From Planctomycetota bacterium (GTDB taxonomy: Bacteria; Planctomycetota; UBA1135; UBA2386), in NCBI GenBank assembly GCA_016795295.1, contig JAEUHP010000223.1:1-64000 (forward strand): a stretch of 64,000 nt of DNA. The letters are read 5' to 3'. Position 1 is the stretch's first letter, and every line of letters starts with the position of its first letter. Shown here one piece after another: positions 1 through 12,270 of the stretch. The notes under the pieces were generated by a model. The model did no database searches and was not told the origin of the DNA. It saw only the letters and a list, made by a program, of their open reading frames with translations. Made by a program: the position numbers and the translations under genes.

Positions 1-129
1 AACGTGTAGGCGCGGCGCGGCCCGCGCGGCTGCCCCAAAGTTCGGGAATCCCAGAGTTCTGGCATCCCGCGCCGGTCGCCCTACTCAGCCCGTCACCCGC
101 TCAGTCCGTGACCCTTTCCGCTCACCTGT

Positions 130-573
130 TCAGCTCTTCGAGCGAACGGTCATCACCGGGCAATCGGCCATCCGCACCACCCGTTCGGCGGTGCTGCCGA
201 GCACCATGTGGGCAAGGCCGGTGTGGCCGTGCGTACCCATCACGATCAAGTCGGCTTGGCGCGCTTTGGCGCAGTCGAGCACCTGCTCGTGCGAGATGCC
301 GTCGCGCACTTCGGTGACCACCTTGAGGCTCGGGTCGAAGCGTTTGGCTTCTGCCGCCAGCTCGTCCCGGGACCGCTGGTGCAACTCCTCACGCAGGTGC
401 GGGAACGCCACCGCCATGCCGAAGCTGCGGGTCGGGTAGTTCAGTTCGGGAATCACGTGCAGCAGCACCAGTTCGGCGCCGAACGAGCGCGCCAGTTCGG
501 CGGCGTAGTCACAGGCGTGGCGCGCGGTGGGGGAGAAGTCGGTCGGGCAGACGATGCGGCGGATCTGGACCAT
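130..573 (-). CDS. Universal stress protein (UspA family)
   Basis: A 147-residue single-domain Usp protein, the usual length for the family. It opens with a typical strand-one motif (RRIVCPTDFS) and ends with the ATP-binding signature G-x2-G-x9-G-S/T, seen here as GTHGHTGLAHMVLGST, so it is probably of the nucleotide-binding UspA class. Such proteins are cytoplasmic and associated with stress survival; the exact role here cannot be read from sequence. The Met before VQIRR is chosen because a longer upstream extension lacks any family similarity. It is transcribed away from the TPR-zincin gene, so the 160 bp between them should hold both promoters. Confidence 0.9.
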   Translation of the reverse strand: MVQIRRIVCPTDFSPTARHACDYAAELARSFGAELVLLHVIPELNYPTRSFGMAVAFPHLREELHQRSRDELAAEAKRFDPSLKVVTEVRDGISHEQVLDCAKARQADLIVMGTHGHTGLAHMVLGSTAERVVRMADCPVMTVRSKS

Positions 574-732
574 GGCTCGGTTCTGGCGGCCGGACTGGCA
601 GCCTGGGGCAGAGGAACCCATGGAGCCGCGCCCTGCAAGTGGTCGTTGGGCGGTAGTCACGAGAATCCTCGAGCCGCGGTCCGGCCTTGGCTGGCCGAAC
701 CAGCCAGGTTGTCGCTAGGCTGCCAGGACATC

Positions 733-1605
733 ATGGATCTCGAGCCCGAAGGCATCGTGCCGCCCGACACCGACCAGCAGGCCGGCCGCGACCCGGTGGC
801 GCTCGCCGTCGAGGCGCTGCTGGACGAAGATCGTCCCGAGGAAGCTCTGGCGGCGATCGAGGCGGCCTTGGCCGAAGGGCGGGGCAACGCCATCGATCTC
901 GAGTTCCTGGCCGGGGACGCATGCCTGGGCATGGGCCGCGCCCGGGACGCCGAGGAGCGCTTTCGCCGGGTGCTCGAACAAGATCCCGACTGTCCGTCGT
1001 CGCGCTGCTGGCTGGCGATGGCGCTGTTCCTGCAGTGGCGCTTCGACGAGGCCGAGGTGGCGTGCCGGGCGGCGCGCGCCCTGCCGGACGCGATCCCGGA
1101 CAGCCACGTGGTCGAAGGGCTCCTGCTCGAGCACCGCGGTCAGTTCGAGGCCGCCGACGCGTGCTTCGAGTTGGGTGCGGCGCTGGCACCCGAGAAGTAC
1201 CAGAAGCCGACCCGGCTGTCGCGGGCGGCCTTCGACCGCGAAGTGCGCCAGGCGGCGCGCAAGCTGCCGCGGCAGTTCCGCCAGTACTTTGAGCGGGTGC
1301 CGGTGTCGGTCCACGACCTGCCCCACCGGGAACTGGCGTTCGACGGTGCTGGGGACGAGCTCGTGCACGAACACGTCGCGCCGGACATCCTGGGGCTGTT
1401 CGACGGCGTGCCGCTGCCCGAGACCGCCGAACTCGACGTGGCGCAGCTGCGGCCCAACACCATCTACTTGTTCCAGCGCAACCTCGAGCGTGCGGCGCGC
1501 GATCCCGAGGACCTGATCGAGCAGATCCGCATCACGCTGTGGCACGAACTCGGCCACTACCTCGGCTTCGAGGAAGAGGACATGGACGATCTCGGGTTGG
1601 CGTAG
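733..1605 (+). CDS. TPR-containing zincin-like metallopeptidase
   Basis: A 290-residue protein with two parts. Residues about 20-165 are alanine-rich helical repeats resembling tetratricopeptides (for example the segment around RAAR and LAEGRGNAID). The last 120 residues resemble the small zincin_1 (PF06262) metallopeptidase family: NTIYLFQRNLER, then the zinc motif HELGH at 271-275, followed by an acidic FEEEDMDDLG end typical of that family. No signal peptide is visible, so it is probably cytoplasmic. Stand-alone zincin_1 proteins are usually about 120 residues, so the TPR fusion is unusual. The substrate is unknown. The start is the first Met after the divergent region; longer upstream reading is antisense to the stress-protein gene. 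Confidence 0.8.
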   Translation: MDLEPEGIVPPDTDQQAGRDPVALAVEALLDEDRPEEALAAIEAALAEGRGNAIDLEFLAGDACLGMGRARDAEERFRRVLEQDPDCPSSRCWLAMALFLQWRFDEAEVACRAARALPDAIPDSHVVEGLLLEHRGQFEAADACFELGAALAPEKYQKPTRLSRAAFDREVRQAARKLPRQFRQYFERVPVSVHDLPHRELAFDGAGDELVHEHVAPDILGLFDGVPLPETAELDVAQLRPNTIYLFQRNLERAARDPEDLIEQIRITLWHELGHYLGFEEEDMDDLGLA

Positions 1606-1676
1606 CCGCGCGCGGCGGCGCGGCCAGGGCGCGGTTCGCTTCAGTTTGCCGGCCCGCCGTGGCCGATGTCGTGGTC

Positions 1677-2165
1677 ATGCGCGACACGTTCTGGTGGTGG
1701 GGCCTGCCACTGGCTTGCGGAGTGATGCTGGCCGTACTGCTCGGGGCGGAGCCCAGCGCCGCGGTGCCGGAGGTTGGCGCGGGTCGCGGCGCGCCGGTGT
1801 CCGCCCTCGCGGCAGAGGCGGGGCCTGTGCTGGTGCAGGACGCCGCGGGGCGGCGCAGCGGTCCGGTGCGCCTGCCGACCGCGGCGGCCGAAGCGATCGT
1901 CGTGCGCTTGCCGGCGGCTTGTGCCGCGCAGCGCTGCCGAGTGGCGCTCTGGCGGCACGAGCCGGGCAGCGCTGCCGTGCTGCAGTGGCGTGCCGAGCCC
2001 CGCGTGCGCGCCGATGGCTGCCTGCCGATCGGCGGGCTCGCGGCGGGCGGCTGCTACGACTTGGAAGTGCAACACGGAGCGCTCGGCGAGGCTGGCGTCC
2101 GGCGCGCGGTGCAGGTGGGTGCAGGTTCGGTGGTCGACTGGGCCGAGCCGGCCGGATCGCGTTGA
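1677..2165 (+). CDS. Small membrane-anchored or secreted hypothetical protein
   Basis: A 162-residue protein that I do not recognise. It begins MRDTFWWWGLPLACGVMLAVLL, a signal peptide or N-terminal anchor, and continues with an alanine/valine/arginine-rich domain containing four cysteines (CAAQRC, GC and GGC contexts) that could form disulfides outside the cytoplasm. The start is set at the Met before the hydrophobic segment. It ends 26 bp before the DPP IV-like peptidase gene on the same strand and may be co-transcribed with it. Confidence 0.6.
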   Translation: MRDTFWWWGLPLACGVMLAVLLGAEPSAAVPEVGAGRGAPVSALAAEAGPVLVQDAAGRRSGPVRLPTAAAEAIVVRLPAACAAQRCRVALWRHEPGSAAVLQWRAEPRVRADGCLPIGGLAAGGCYDLEVQHGALGEAGVRRAVQVGAGSVVDWAEPAGSR

Positions 2166-2191
2166 CCCCCGGCGGCGAGTAACCTCTCGCC

Positions 2192-4477
2192 GTGCAACGC
2201 TTCTCCGCTGCGGTCCTGTTCTGGTTCGCCGCTTCGTGCGGCATCGCGCAGACCGATGCCCGGCTCGACGCCCGGCGCATCACTTCCGGCGAGTTCACGG
2301 CGCAGCGCTTCGGCCCGGCGCGCTGGCTCGACGGTGGCCACTACGCCACGCTGGAACCCGCTGCGGACCGCGGCGCGCTCGAGCTGATCCGCTACGACGC
2401 CACCACGGGTGCCCGCGAAGTGCTGGTCGGCAAAGCGCGGCTCGCGCTGCCCGGCCGCGCCGCGCCGCTGCAGATCGAGGACTACGAGTTCTCGCCGGAC
2501 CGCACCCGCCTCTTGTTGTTCACCGAGAGCGAACGGGTCTGGCGGCAGAACACTCGCGGGGAGTACTACGTGCTGGAGCTGGGCGGCACGGCTGCGCCGC
2601 GGCGGCTCGGCGGCACGTTGCCGAAGTCGACCCTGATGTTCGCCAAGTGGTCGCCCGACGGCAGCCGGGTCGCCTACGTCAGCCAGAACGACCTCTACGT
2701 CGAAGCGCTGGCCGCCGACGCGCCCACGCGGGTCACCACCGGTGGCTCGCCGACCCTGATCCACGGCACGTTCGACTGGGTCTACGAGGAGGAGTTCGAC
2801 TGCCGCGACGGCTTCCGCTGGAGCCCGGACGGGCAGCGCCTCGCCTTCTGGCAGCTCGACTGCAGCGGCGTCGGCGAGTTCCTGATGATCGACAACCTGT
2901 CGGACCGCTACAGCAAGGTCGTGCCGGTGCAGTTCCCCAAAGCCGGCACCACCAACTCGGCCTGCCGGATCGGCGTGGTGCCGGTGGCCGGCGGTGACGT
3001 GGTCTGGATGCAGACGCCGGGCGATCCGCGCGAGACCTACCTGCCGCGCATGGAGTGGCACCCGAAGGGCGAAGAGCTGATGGTGCAGTGGCTGCCCCGC
3101 CAGCAGAACCACCTGGTGGTCTACGGCGCCGACGCCAAGACCGGGGCGGTGCGCGTGGTGCACGAAGAGCGCGATCCGGCCTATGTCGACGTGCGCGAGG
3201 ACTTCCGCTGGGTGGAGCAGGGCGAACGCTTCTTCTGGACCAGCGACGTGGCGTTCACTGCCGACGGAGTGCCGAAGTCCCGGCAGTGCGGCACCATCGT
3301 CTGGGACACCCGCGGCAAGCAGGTGCTGGTCACGCACCTCGCGTACACGCGTGGCTTCGACGTGATCGACGTGGTGCACGCCGACCTCGAACGCGGGCAG
3401 CTCTACGTGTCTGGCAGCCCCGACAACGCCACGCAGAAGCACCTCGCCCAGGTTTCGCTGGAGGGCGGCAAGACCACGTGGCTGCGCGAGCCGGCGGCCG
3501 ACCCGGCGCGGCCAGCACCCGGCTGGGAGGAGTTCTCGGTGTCGCCCGACGGCGCACTGGCGATCCGCACCGCCTCGTCGTTCGGCGTGCCGCCGGTGGT
3601 GTCGATCGTGCGTCTGCCGAGCCTCGCGCCGGTGCGCACGCTGGTCGACAACCGGGCTCTGTCGGCGCGCTGGGAGCGGGTCGAGAAGGGGCGGGCCGAG
3701 TTCTTCCAGGTGCCCGGCGCCGACGGCCTCACGCTCGACGGCTGGGTGCTCTACCCACCCGGGTTCGACGCCCAGAAGCGCTGGCCGGTGCTGTTCCACG
3801 TCTATGGCGAGCCGGCGTCGCAGACGGTCAAGGACACCTGGCTGCTCGGGCACCATCTGTTCCATCGCTGGGTCGCCCAACTCGGCTACGTGGTGGTGTC
3901 GATCGACGCGCGCGGCACGCCCGCCCCGAAGGGGCGCGACTGGCGCAAAGCGCTCTACCAGCAGATCGGCGTGCTGAGCACTGCGGATTGGCAGCACGCG
4001 GTGGCCGCCCTGCAGCAGCGCCACACCTGGATCGACCCGACCCGGCAGGCGGTGTGGGGCTGGTCGGGCGGCGGCGCGATGACCTTGAACCTGCTGTTCC
4101 GCTGCCCGGACTTGTTCGCCGCTGGCATGAGTGTGGCGCCGGTCACCGACATCGGCCTCTACGACACGATCTACCAGGAGCGCTACTGCGGCGATCCGCG
4201 GCAGGTGCCGGAGGTCTACCGGCGCTGCTCGCCAGTCACCTATGCCGCTGATTTGAAGGCGCATCTGCTGCTGGTGCACGGCACCGGCGACGACAACGTG
4301 CACTTCCAACACAGCGAGCGGTTGTTCGATGCGCTGGTCGCCGCAGGCAAGCTGTTCGAGTACCTGGCTTATCCGAACCGCACCCATTCGATCCACGAAG
4401 GCAAGGGCACGCGCCAGCACCTCTACGCGGCCCTGGCCGATTTCCTGCAGCGCCGGGTGCCCGCAGGGCCGCGCTGA
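2192..4477 (+). CDS. Secreted S9 family peptidase, DPP IV-like
   Basis: A 761-residue prolyl-oligopeptidase-family serine peptidase. Residues 1-20 are a signal peptide; about 40-490 form the beta-propeller domain, which includes the DPP IV-type double-Glu motif YEEE (199-201) that clamps the substrate N terminus; about 500-761 form the alpha/beta hydrolase domain. The catalytic triad is Ser625 (GWSGGG), Asp700 (HGTGDDNVHFQ) and His732 (NRTHSI), with almost the same spacing as human DPP IV. The nucleophile elbow is GWSGGG rather than the common GWSYGG. Expected activity is release of Xaa-Pro or similar dipeptides outside the cytoplasm. The start is GTG directly before the signal peptide. Confidence 0.92.
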   Translation: MQRFSAAVLFWFAASCGIAQTDARLDARRITSGEFTAQRFGPARWLDGGHYATLEPAADRGALELIRYDATTGAREVLVGKARLALPGRAAPLQIEDYEFSPDRTRLLLFTESERVWRQNTRGEYYVLELGGTAAPRRLGGTLPKSTLMFAKWSPDGSRVAYVSQNDLYVEALAADAPTRVTTGGSPTLIHGTFDWVYEEEFDCRDGFRWSPDGQRLAFWQLDCSGVGEFLMIDNLSDRYSKVVPVQFPKAGTTNSACRIGVVPVAGGDVVWMQTPGDPRETYLPRMEWHPKGEELMVQWLPRQQNHLVVYGADAKTGAVRVVHEERDPAYVDVREDFRWVEQGERFFWTSDVAFTADGVPKSRQCGTIVWDTRGKQVLVTHLAYTRGFDVIDVVHADLERGQLYVSGSPDNATQKHLAQVSLEGGKTTWLREPAADPARPAPGWEEFSVSPDGALAIRTASSFGVPPVVSIVRLPSLAPVRTLVDNRALSARWERVEKGRAEFFQVPGADGLTLDGWVLYPPGFDAQKRWPVLFHVYGEPASQTVKDTWLLGHHLFHRWVAQLGYVVVSIDARGTPAPKGRDWRKALYQQIGVLSTADWQHAVAALQQRHTWIDPTRQAVWGWSGGGAMTLNLLFRCPDLFAAGMSVAPVTDIGLYDTIYQERYCGDPRQVPEVYRRCSPVTYAADLKAHLLLVHGTGDDNVHFQHSERLFDALVAAGKLFEYLAYPNRTHSIHEGKGTRQHLYAALADFLQRRVPAGPR

Positions 4478-4516
4478 CCCGCCGGCGGACTCTGCGGCGC
4501 CGGGGCGGGTGCGGCG

Positions 4517-4522
<6 letters not shown>
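4472..4522. terminator. GC-rich inverted repeat between convergent genes
   Basis: The 3' ends of the DPP IV-like gene and the metalloprotease gene face each other across 39 bp. A 12-base arm (CGCTGACCCGCC) finds its complement on the far side, interrupted by a six-base bulge (GGCGGGT, then TCAGCG). There is no T-run on either strand, so this could aid termination in both directions but is not a canonical intrinsic terminator. Confidence 0.3.
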
Positions 4523-7438
<2,916 letters not shown>

Positions 7439-7469
7439 GGTGGGCGGTGGGGTTTGGGTGGGAACTCGC

Positions 7470-8426
7470 TCACCGGCCGAGCAGGCGCAGCTGGGCTGCA
7501 TCCAGGGTGGGAGCCGCGGCCTTGCCATGGTCGCGCAGCCGCAGGTCGAACTCGAGGACCTGCTTGCCTTCGGCTGCCCGCACCGGCAAGCCGTCGGTGT
7601 ACTCGAGCGGGGCGCCCTCGGCCGGCTCGGGCTGCGGCTCGGCCTTCGGCTCGGGTTCGTTGGCCTTTGGCGGCGCCACCGGCCGCGCGGCCATGCCGCC
7701 GACGAGCACGGCAGCGCCCCCGCTCGCCTTCGAGTAGCACATCGACCGGATCCGGAGCACCAGTTTGGTCGCCGGATCGAACGCGATGGCGACGTCGAGC
7801 ACGGCGTCGGGCACGGTCGCCGGCGCGCGGCCCCCTGGGCCAACGGCCACCTGCCGGGTGGCGGAGAAGGGCCGCGGATGGGCGCCGGCGAACAGCAGCT
7901 CGCCGATCTGCTCACGGGTGAGCGTGGTCGAGACGATCTCGACTTCCCGATCGTCCAGCCGCCCGAAGGAGCGGTGCGTGGGCACCAGTTCGAGGTTGGC
8001 CAAGAGCCGCACCAGCAGCTCCGGGTCGGGCAGGAACTCGAAGTGGTTGCCGTCGGCGAACGAGTTGCGCCGGACGCACCATGCGCCGCCGCGGCTGCGG
8101 GCCAGGGTGTGGCGACCCTGCTGCAGCAGTTCGTCCTGTTCGCCGTTGTCGAAGGCCATCAGGGCAGCACCCTCGTGCCAGGAGCCGGAGACCTTGCCGC
8201 TCAAACGCTCGACCAGGACGGACGGCATGCCGACCGCGCCACCGCCCGGTGCCATCGGCCGCCATTGCGCCACGAATGCGGTGTCGCGGATCCCGGCGGT
8301 CTTGCGCAGGACCTCCTGGAGCCGCTTGGCGGTGGCTGGCGCATCGAAGCCGTCGGGCGCGGTGGGGTTTTGCGCCGGCAGCAGGACGCCGAGGAGGACG
8401 ACACAGAATCGCATGGTGGAACGCAT
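7470..8426 (-). CDS. Secreted hypothetical protein
   Basis: A 318-residue protein of unknown function. It starts MRSTMRFCVVLLGVLLPAQ, a clear signal peptide; the second Met, four codons in, is an equally possible start. The mature part has about 250 residues of mixed alpha/beta composition without catalytic motifs I recognise, then a Pro/Glu-rich linker (EPEPKAEPQPEP) and a beta-like end. It sits directly upstream of, and in line with, the M36-like protease gene, so it could be an accessory or unrelated envelope protein. It is divergent from the large secreted protein gene on the other side. Confidence 0.7.
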   Translation of the reverse strand: MRSTMRFCVVLLGVLLPAQNPTAPDGFDAPATAKRLQEVLRKTAGIRDTAFVAQWRPMAPGGGAVGMPSVLVERLSGKVSGSWHEGAALMAFDNGEQDELLQQGRHTLARSRGGAWCVRRNSFADGNHFEFLPDPELLVRLLANLELVPTHRSFGRLDDREVEIVSTTLTREQIGELLFAGAHPRPFSATRQVAVGPGGRAPATVPDAVLDVAIAFDPATKLVLRIRSMCYSKASGGAAVLVGGMAARPVAPPKANEPEPKAEPQPEPAEGAPLEYTDGLPVRAAEGKQVLEFDLRLRDHGKAAAPTLDAAQLRLLGR

Positions 8427-8596
8427 GGACCTCGGGTGGGTGCGGGAAGTGGGCGGCTGCGGAACCAGCCAGCCACCTTGGATGCTCGGCGCCCACTGGC
8501 ACGGGGTCAATTCCCCGGTGGAGGGATCCAGGCCATGGGCGGTGGTTTGCGGCCAGATTCCTGCGACATCGCGCCGCGGATTCGGATGACTGGGGC

Positions 8597-10951
8597 ATGC
8601 ACCCCGCTTGTGTTCCTCTGTGTCTCCTCTCCGGCTTGCTCGCCCAGCAAGAGCCGAAGCTTCCCCGCCCCATGGTCGTCGAGCCGATCCTGAAGCCGAT
8701 GGCACCGAACGATCCCGCTCCGACGCGGCCAACGGCCGATCTGCCGGCGCCATCGGCCGCAGGGGCGTTCACGGGCGCGGCCGGCGGCGCTGCCACGGTC
8801 GCGGGCCACGCCGTGGCCGGGGGCGCCTTCGCGATCACCGGTCCCGTCTACGACGAGCCGCAGCCGGGCCAGATCTGGGTGCTGGCGCCGCAGTGGAAGG
8901 CTGGGTTCACCAAGGCGGGCGCCACCTTCGTGCCGTTCTTCGGCAGTGACGCGCCGCACAACCATGCCGCGGACTTCCAGGTGGTCGCCGCGCACGTCGG
9001 CGGGGTGCCGCTGACGGTGGCAACCACCCAGGTGGCCCGCCACGGCGATCGCGTCGCGATCCAGCGCGCCGGCTTCGTGGAACAGTATCTGGTGTCACCG
9101 CAGGGCATCGAGCAGCAGTTCGTGTTCGCGGACTTGCCGGTGCGCGGCAGCCTGAGCGTCGAGATCGCGGTCGGCGGCGGTTACCAAGTGACCGCCGAAG
9201 GCCGAGAACTGCGCTTCCAGGGCGAACTCGGCTCGTTCCGCTATGGCGCGCCGATGGCGTTCGACGCAGCGGGTGACAGTGTGCCGATGGAAACGCAGTA
9301 CCAGGCGGGTGTGCTGCGCCTGCAGGTGCCGGCGGCGTTCGTGGCGCGGGCCCAGCTGCCGCTGGTGATCGACCCGTTGATCGGCAACGTCGTGACGGTG
9401 GCGAATTCGATCGTGCGCTTGGGCGCCACCGACCTGGCCTACGACAGCTCCCTCGAACAGTACGTCGTCTGCTGCGAGCGCGTGTTCAGCCAGACCGACA
9501 GCGATGTGTTCGCCCTGCGGTTGGATGCCAACCTGCAAGCGGTCGGCACTTCGTTCACGATCGACAACAGCAGTGCGTCCTGGCGGCGTTGCCGGATCGC
9601 CAATCTGAATGCCTACGACAAGTTCCTGGTGGTGGCCGAGAGCGAAGCTCCGGCCAGCCTGATCGCCATTGCGGGCCGGGTCTACCACGCCGGCAACAAC
9701 CTCCTCGGCAGCCAGTTCGACATCGAGCGGGGTACCCGATCCTGTCTGAATCCCGATGTCGGCGGGGATCCTTCGGGAATCGTGCCGACCTATTGGACGG
9801 TGGTCTTCGAGCGGCAGTGGTCCAGCAGCGATGGGGACATCATGATGCGGCAGGTCACGGAGAATGGCGCGCTGCGGGGCACGGGCATGACTGCGGTCGA
9901 TGCCAGCTCCTGGGACGACGAAGCGCCGGTGATCTCGCGGTCCAACGGCACGGGCACGGCCAGCCAGCAGGCCTGGATGGTGTGTTTCCTGCGGGACTCC
10001 GGGGGCAATCAGGTGCAGGCGCTGTCGCGGGCGGTGTCGTGGGACGGTCAGTTCCGCGGCGCTGCGGTGGCGCAGCAATGGGAGTACTGCGGGTCGCGCC
10101 GCTTCGTGGCGGTGTCGTCGCCGACGACCGTCGGCCATGGACAGATCTTCGCCACCCTGATCGGCTGCCAGGATCTGAACACGGGGCGGATGCGGTTGGG
10201 GGTGCGTGCCCTGGACGTCCAGGGAGTGTCGGCGAGCTTCTGGCTCCAGCTCGCAGACGGCAGCGTGGACTGCTCCGAGCCGGCCGTCGAAACCGATGGG
10301 TATCGCTACGTGACCAGCTATGCGCAGCAGGTCGGGGCCACCGGGCGAACGGTCGTCGCCAAGACCTTCGACCTGAAGTACCAGTCCGGCTCCGGTGTAC
10401 AGCCGCTCGTCCTGCGCGACACCGCCCAGTTCGGCAGCTCGGCAGCCGACTCGATCGGCCTTGCCCTGTGCTCGCGTTACACCGGCGGGCTCGGCGGCAC
10501 CGCCGTCCGCGACACCGAGTACGCGTTGCTCTGGGGCCAGAACGGCGGCGGCAGCAGCGACACCCTGGCGACCACGCGCTACCTCGGGCACGCCACGCAG
10601 GGTGGTTTGGCCGCCCGCACCACGGGTTGTGGCCTCGGTGCGGCCCAGGCGGCGACGTCGAGCCACTTCGGCGTGCTCGGCTCGCAGAACACGTTCACGC
10701 TGCCGAACGCGAACGGTCTGGTCGGCTGGGTGGTGGGCCTGCCGGTCTCCCAGCCGATCGCGGGCTGCGTGGGCTGCACGCAGGGCTCCACGGCGTTCGT
10801 CTCGACGCTCGGCCCGCAGACGCAGCTGAACGTGCCCTATGACCCGACCTATGTCGGGGTCACGTTCGCGCTGCAGGCGTTCGCCTTCGGGCCGGGTACC
10901 TGCCTTGGCTCGTTGGCCTTCAGCGACACGTTCGATCTGACGATCCGGTGA
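8597..10951 (+). CDS. Large secreted hypothetical protein
   Basis: A 784-residue exported protein. A short signal peptide (MHPACVPLCLLSGLLAQQ) is followed by an Ala/Pro linker; residues about 90-270 form a beta-rich domain; and a long region contains repeats with a beta-propeller flavour, such as VIAxR and DTEYALLW contexts. The last 110 residues begin TTGCGLGAAQA and end LTIR, resembling the terminal modules of the neighbouring secreted proteins. It has many cysteines, consistent with export. No enzyme motif is recognised; adhesion or surface decoration is plausible but is inference. The start is the Met immediately before the signal sequence. Confidence 0.75.
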   Translation: MHPACVPLCLLSGLLAQQEPKLPRPMVVEPILKPMAPNDPAPTRPTADLPAPSAAGAFTGAAGGAATVAGHAVAGGAFAITGPVYDEPQPGQIWVLAPQWKAGFTKAGATFVPFFGSDAPHNHAADFQVVAAHVGGVPLTVATTQVARHGDRVAIQRAGFVEQYLVSPQGIEQQFVFADLPVRGSLSVEIAVGGGYQVTAEGRELRFQGELGSFRYGAPMAFDAAGDSVPMETQYQAGVLRLQVPAAFVARAQLPLVIDPLIGNVVTVANSIVRLGATDLAYDSSLEQYVVCCERVFSQTDSDVFALRLDANLQAVGTSFTIDNSSASWRRCRIANLNAYDKFLVVAESEAPASLIAIAGRVYHAGNNLLGSQFDIERGTRSCLNPDVGGDPSGIVPTYWTVVFERQWSSSDGDIMMRQVTENGALRGTGMTAVDASSWDDEAPVISRSNGTGTASQQAWMVCFLRDSGGNQVQALSRAVSWDGQFRGAAVAQQWEYCGSRRFVAVSSPTTVGHGQIFATLIGCQDLNTGRMRLGVRALDVQGVSASFWLQLADGSVDCSEPAVETDGYRYVTSYAQQVGATGRTVVAKTFDLKYQSGSGVQPLVLRDTAQFGSSAADSIGLALCSRYTGGLGGTAVRDTEYALLWGQNGGGSSDTLATTRYLGHATQGGLAARTTGCGLGAAQAATSSHFGVLGSQNTFTLPNANGLVGWVVGLPVSQPIAGCVGCTQGSTAFVSTLGPQTQLNVPYDPTYVGVTFALQAFAFGPGTCLGSLAFSDTFDLTIR

Positions 10952-11131
10952 GGGAGGGCTCGGGCGTGCCGACCGGGCCGGCCGCTGGGCGCGCCTGGGC
11001 CCACCCCTTGACGGCGATCGGTTGGCCGTCGATGCTCCACCCCAGCGCCCTGGACCGCCAGGGCTGTCCCTGAGCCACCCGCAGCCGCTCCGCACCACCT
11101 GCCGTCGTGCAGTTCACGACCGTGGTTCTGC

Positions 11132-11311
11132 ATGGACATGGCATCCCTTCACCATCAGGTGCTGAGTCGGCGCCGTCCCGGCGACTTCCTGCTGCGCTCC
11201 CTGCTGCCGCTGGCGGCCCTGCTGCTGTTGCTGAGCACGCTTTGGGTCGGCTCGTGGGGCTTCCTGATCGGCTGCATCGCCTGGTGGAACATCGTGCGGA
11301 GGATCCGCTGA
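11132..11311 (+). CDS. Two-helix membrane microprotein
   Basis: A 59-residue reading frame starting MDMASLHHQV and ending WWNIVRRIR. It has a basic N-terminal segment (LSRRRPGD), a leucine-rich transmembrane helix (LLPLAALLLLLSTLW) and a second hydrophobic helix (GFLIGCIAWW), closed by a basic C terminus. Both ends would face the cytoplasm by the positive-inside rule. Its stop codon is separated by a single base from the ATG of the fatty acid desaturase gene, so translational coupling is likely. It could be a small partner or stabiliser of the desaturase; this is inference. An alternative start is the Met at codon 3. Confidence 0.6.
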   Translation: MDMASLHHQVLSRRRPGDFLLRSLLPLAALLLLLSTLWVGSWGFLIGCIAWWNIVRRIR

Positions 11312-11312
11312 G

Positions 11313-12185
11313 ATGGACACCGAAGAACCGCGAGCGGCGCGGAGTGCCCTGCTCAGCCACCCCGACGACATCCACTGCGTCGTCTACCACTTGGTCACCG
11401 TGGCCGCGTACTGCCTTGCGTTCTGGCTGTGGTTGCACCCGGAGGCCTCGGGACTGCAGGGCTTCTGGCCCTGCGCAGCGTTCACCCTGGCCGCCGCGCC
11501 ATTGCTCGGCTGGATCGGCGGTATCGACGTCGGCGTGAACTTCCACAACCACACCCACCGCCGCATCTTCACCAGTCCGTCCTGGAATCGCTGGTTTGCG
11601 CGCCTCTGGACGCCGACCGGCGGTTGGCCCGCTGCCTACTGGCGCCATCTGCACGTCACCGTGCACCATGCGCACCTGCTCGAGCCCCGCGACTGGACCG
11701 TGCCGGCGACGCTGGCCGACGGCCGCTTCGAGAGCAGCTTGCGCTACCAGCTGCGTCACTGGCCATGGCGCACCTGCCGCCACTTCTACCTCGAGATCCG
11801 AAGCGGCCGTTTCCAACGCCACCGCGCCGCTGTCGAACTCGCTTGGTTTCTCGCGATCTGGTCGATCCCGTTCTGGATCGATCCCCTGATGGCAGTGTGC
11901 CTCTGGGTGCTGCCACACTGGTGCGCCAATTGCTTGACGCTGGGCCGCGGCATGTATGTGCAGCACGCCGGCTGCGAAGGTCACCGCGACAACCCTGCCC
12001 ACCCGCACTCGAACAACTTCGTGCTGCCGTTCTACAACAGGACGATGTTCAACATCGGCTATCACGCGGAACACCATGACCATCCGGAGGTGCACTGGTC
12101 GGAATTGCCGGACTTGCACCATCGGTTGGCGGCCAAGCCGCCGGTGCCACCATCCGAGGCCGCAGCCACCGCCCGGAGTGCCTGA
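11313..12185 (+). CDS. Membrane fatty acid desaturase family protein
   Basis: A 290-residue integral membrane di-iron enzyme. The three histidine boxes are visible: HNHTH (78-82), HVTVHH (114-119) and HAEHH (251-255). These eight-or-more histidines coordinate the non-haem di-iron centre that introduces double bonds or hydroxyl groups into lipid chains using oxygen. Hydrophobic helices lie at about 25-70 and 175-215. The substrate (acyl-CoA, phospholipid acyl chain or carotenoid-like) cannot be determined. It lies one base after a two-helix microprotein. The last 20 residues are Pro/Ala-rich and probably disordered. Confidence 0.85.
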   Translation: MDTEEPRAARSALLSHPDDIHCVVYHLVTVAAYCLAFWLWLHPEASGLQGFWPCAAFTLAAAPLLGWIGGIDVGVNFHNHTHRRIFTSPSWNRWFARLWTPTGGWPAAYWRHLHVTVHHAHLLEPRDWTVPATLADGRFESSLRYQLRHWPWRTCRHFYLEIRSGRFQRHRAAVELAWFLAIWSIPFWIDPLMAVCLWVLPHWCANCLTLGRGMYVQHAGCEGHRDNPAHPHSNNFVLPFYNRTMFNIGYHAEHHDHPEVHWSELPDLHHRLAAKPPVPPSEAAATARSA

Positions 12186-12230
12186 ACAGCGTTCCGCGCG
12201 CGCCGGCCCACGCGAGCCGGCGGTCCGCGC

Positions 12231-12236
12231 TAAGAT
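12231..12236 (+). promoter_or_regulatory. Possible -10 element before the beta-helix protein gene
   Basis: TAAGAT in the context GCTAAGATG, 35 bp before the GTG start. It resembles similarly placed TAxxxT hexamers upstream of other genes in this window. No good -35 box is seen, so support is weak. Confidence 0.3.
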
Positions 12237-12270
12237 GCCAGCTTCTTCCATTGCCAACCCAAGGAATCCC

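Noticed and set aside
1-129. End of an upstream coding sequence
   Set aside because: Only a few codons precede a TAG at 7-9, so nothing about the upstream gene can be supported.
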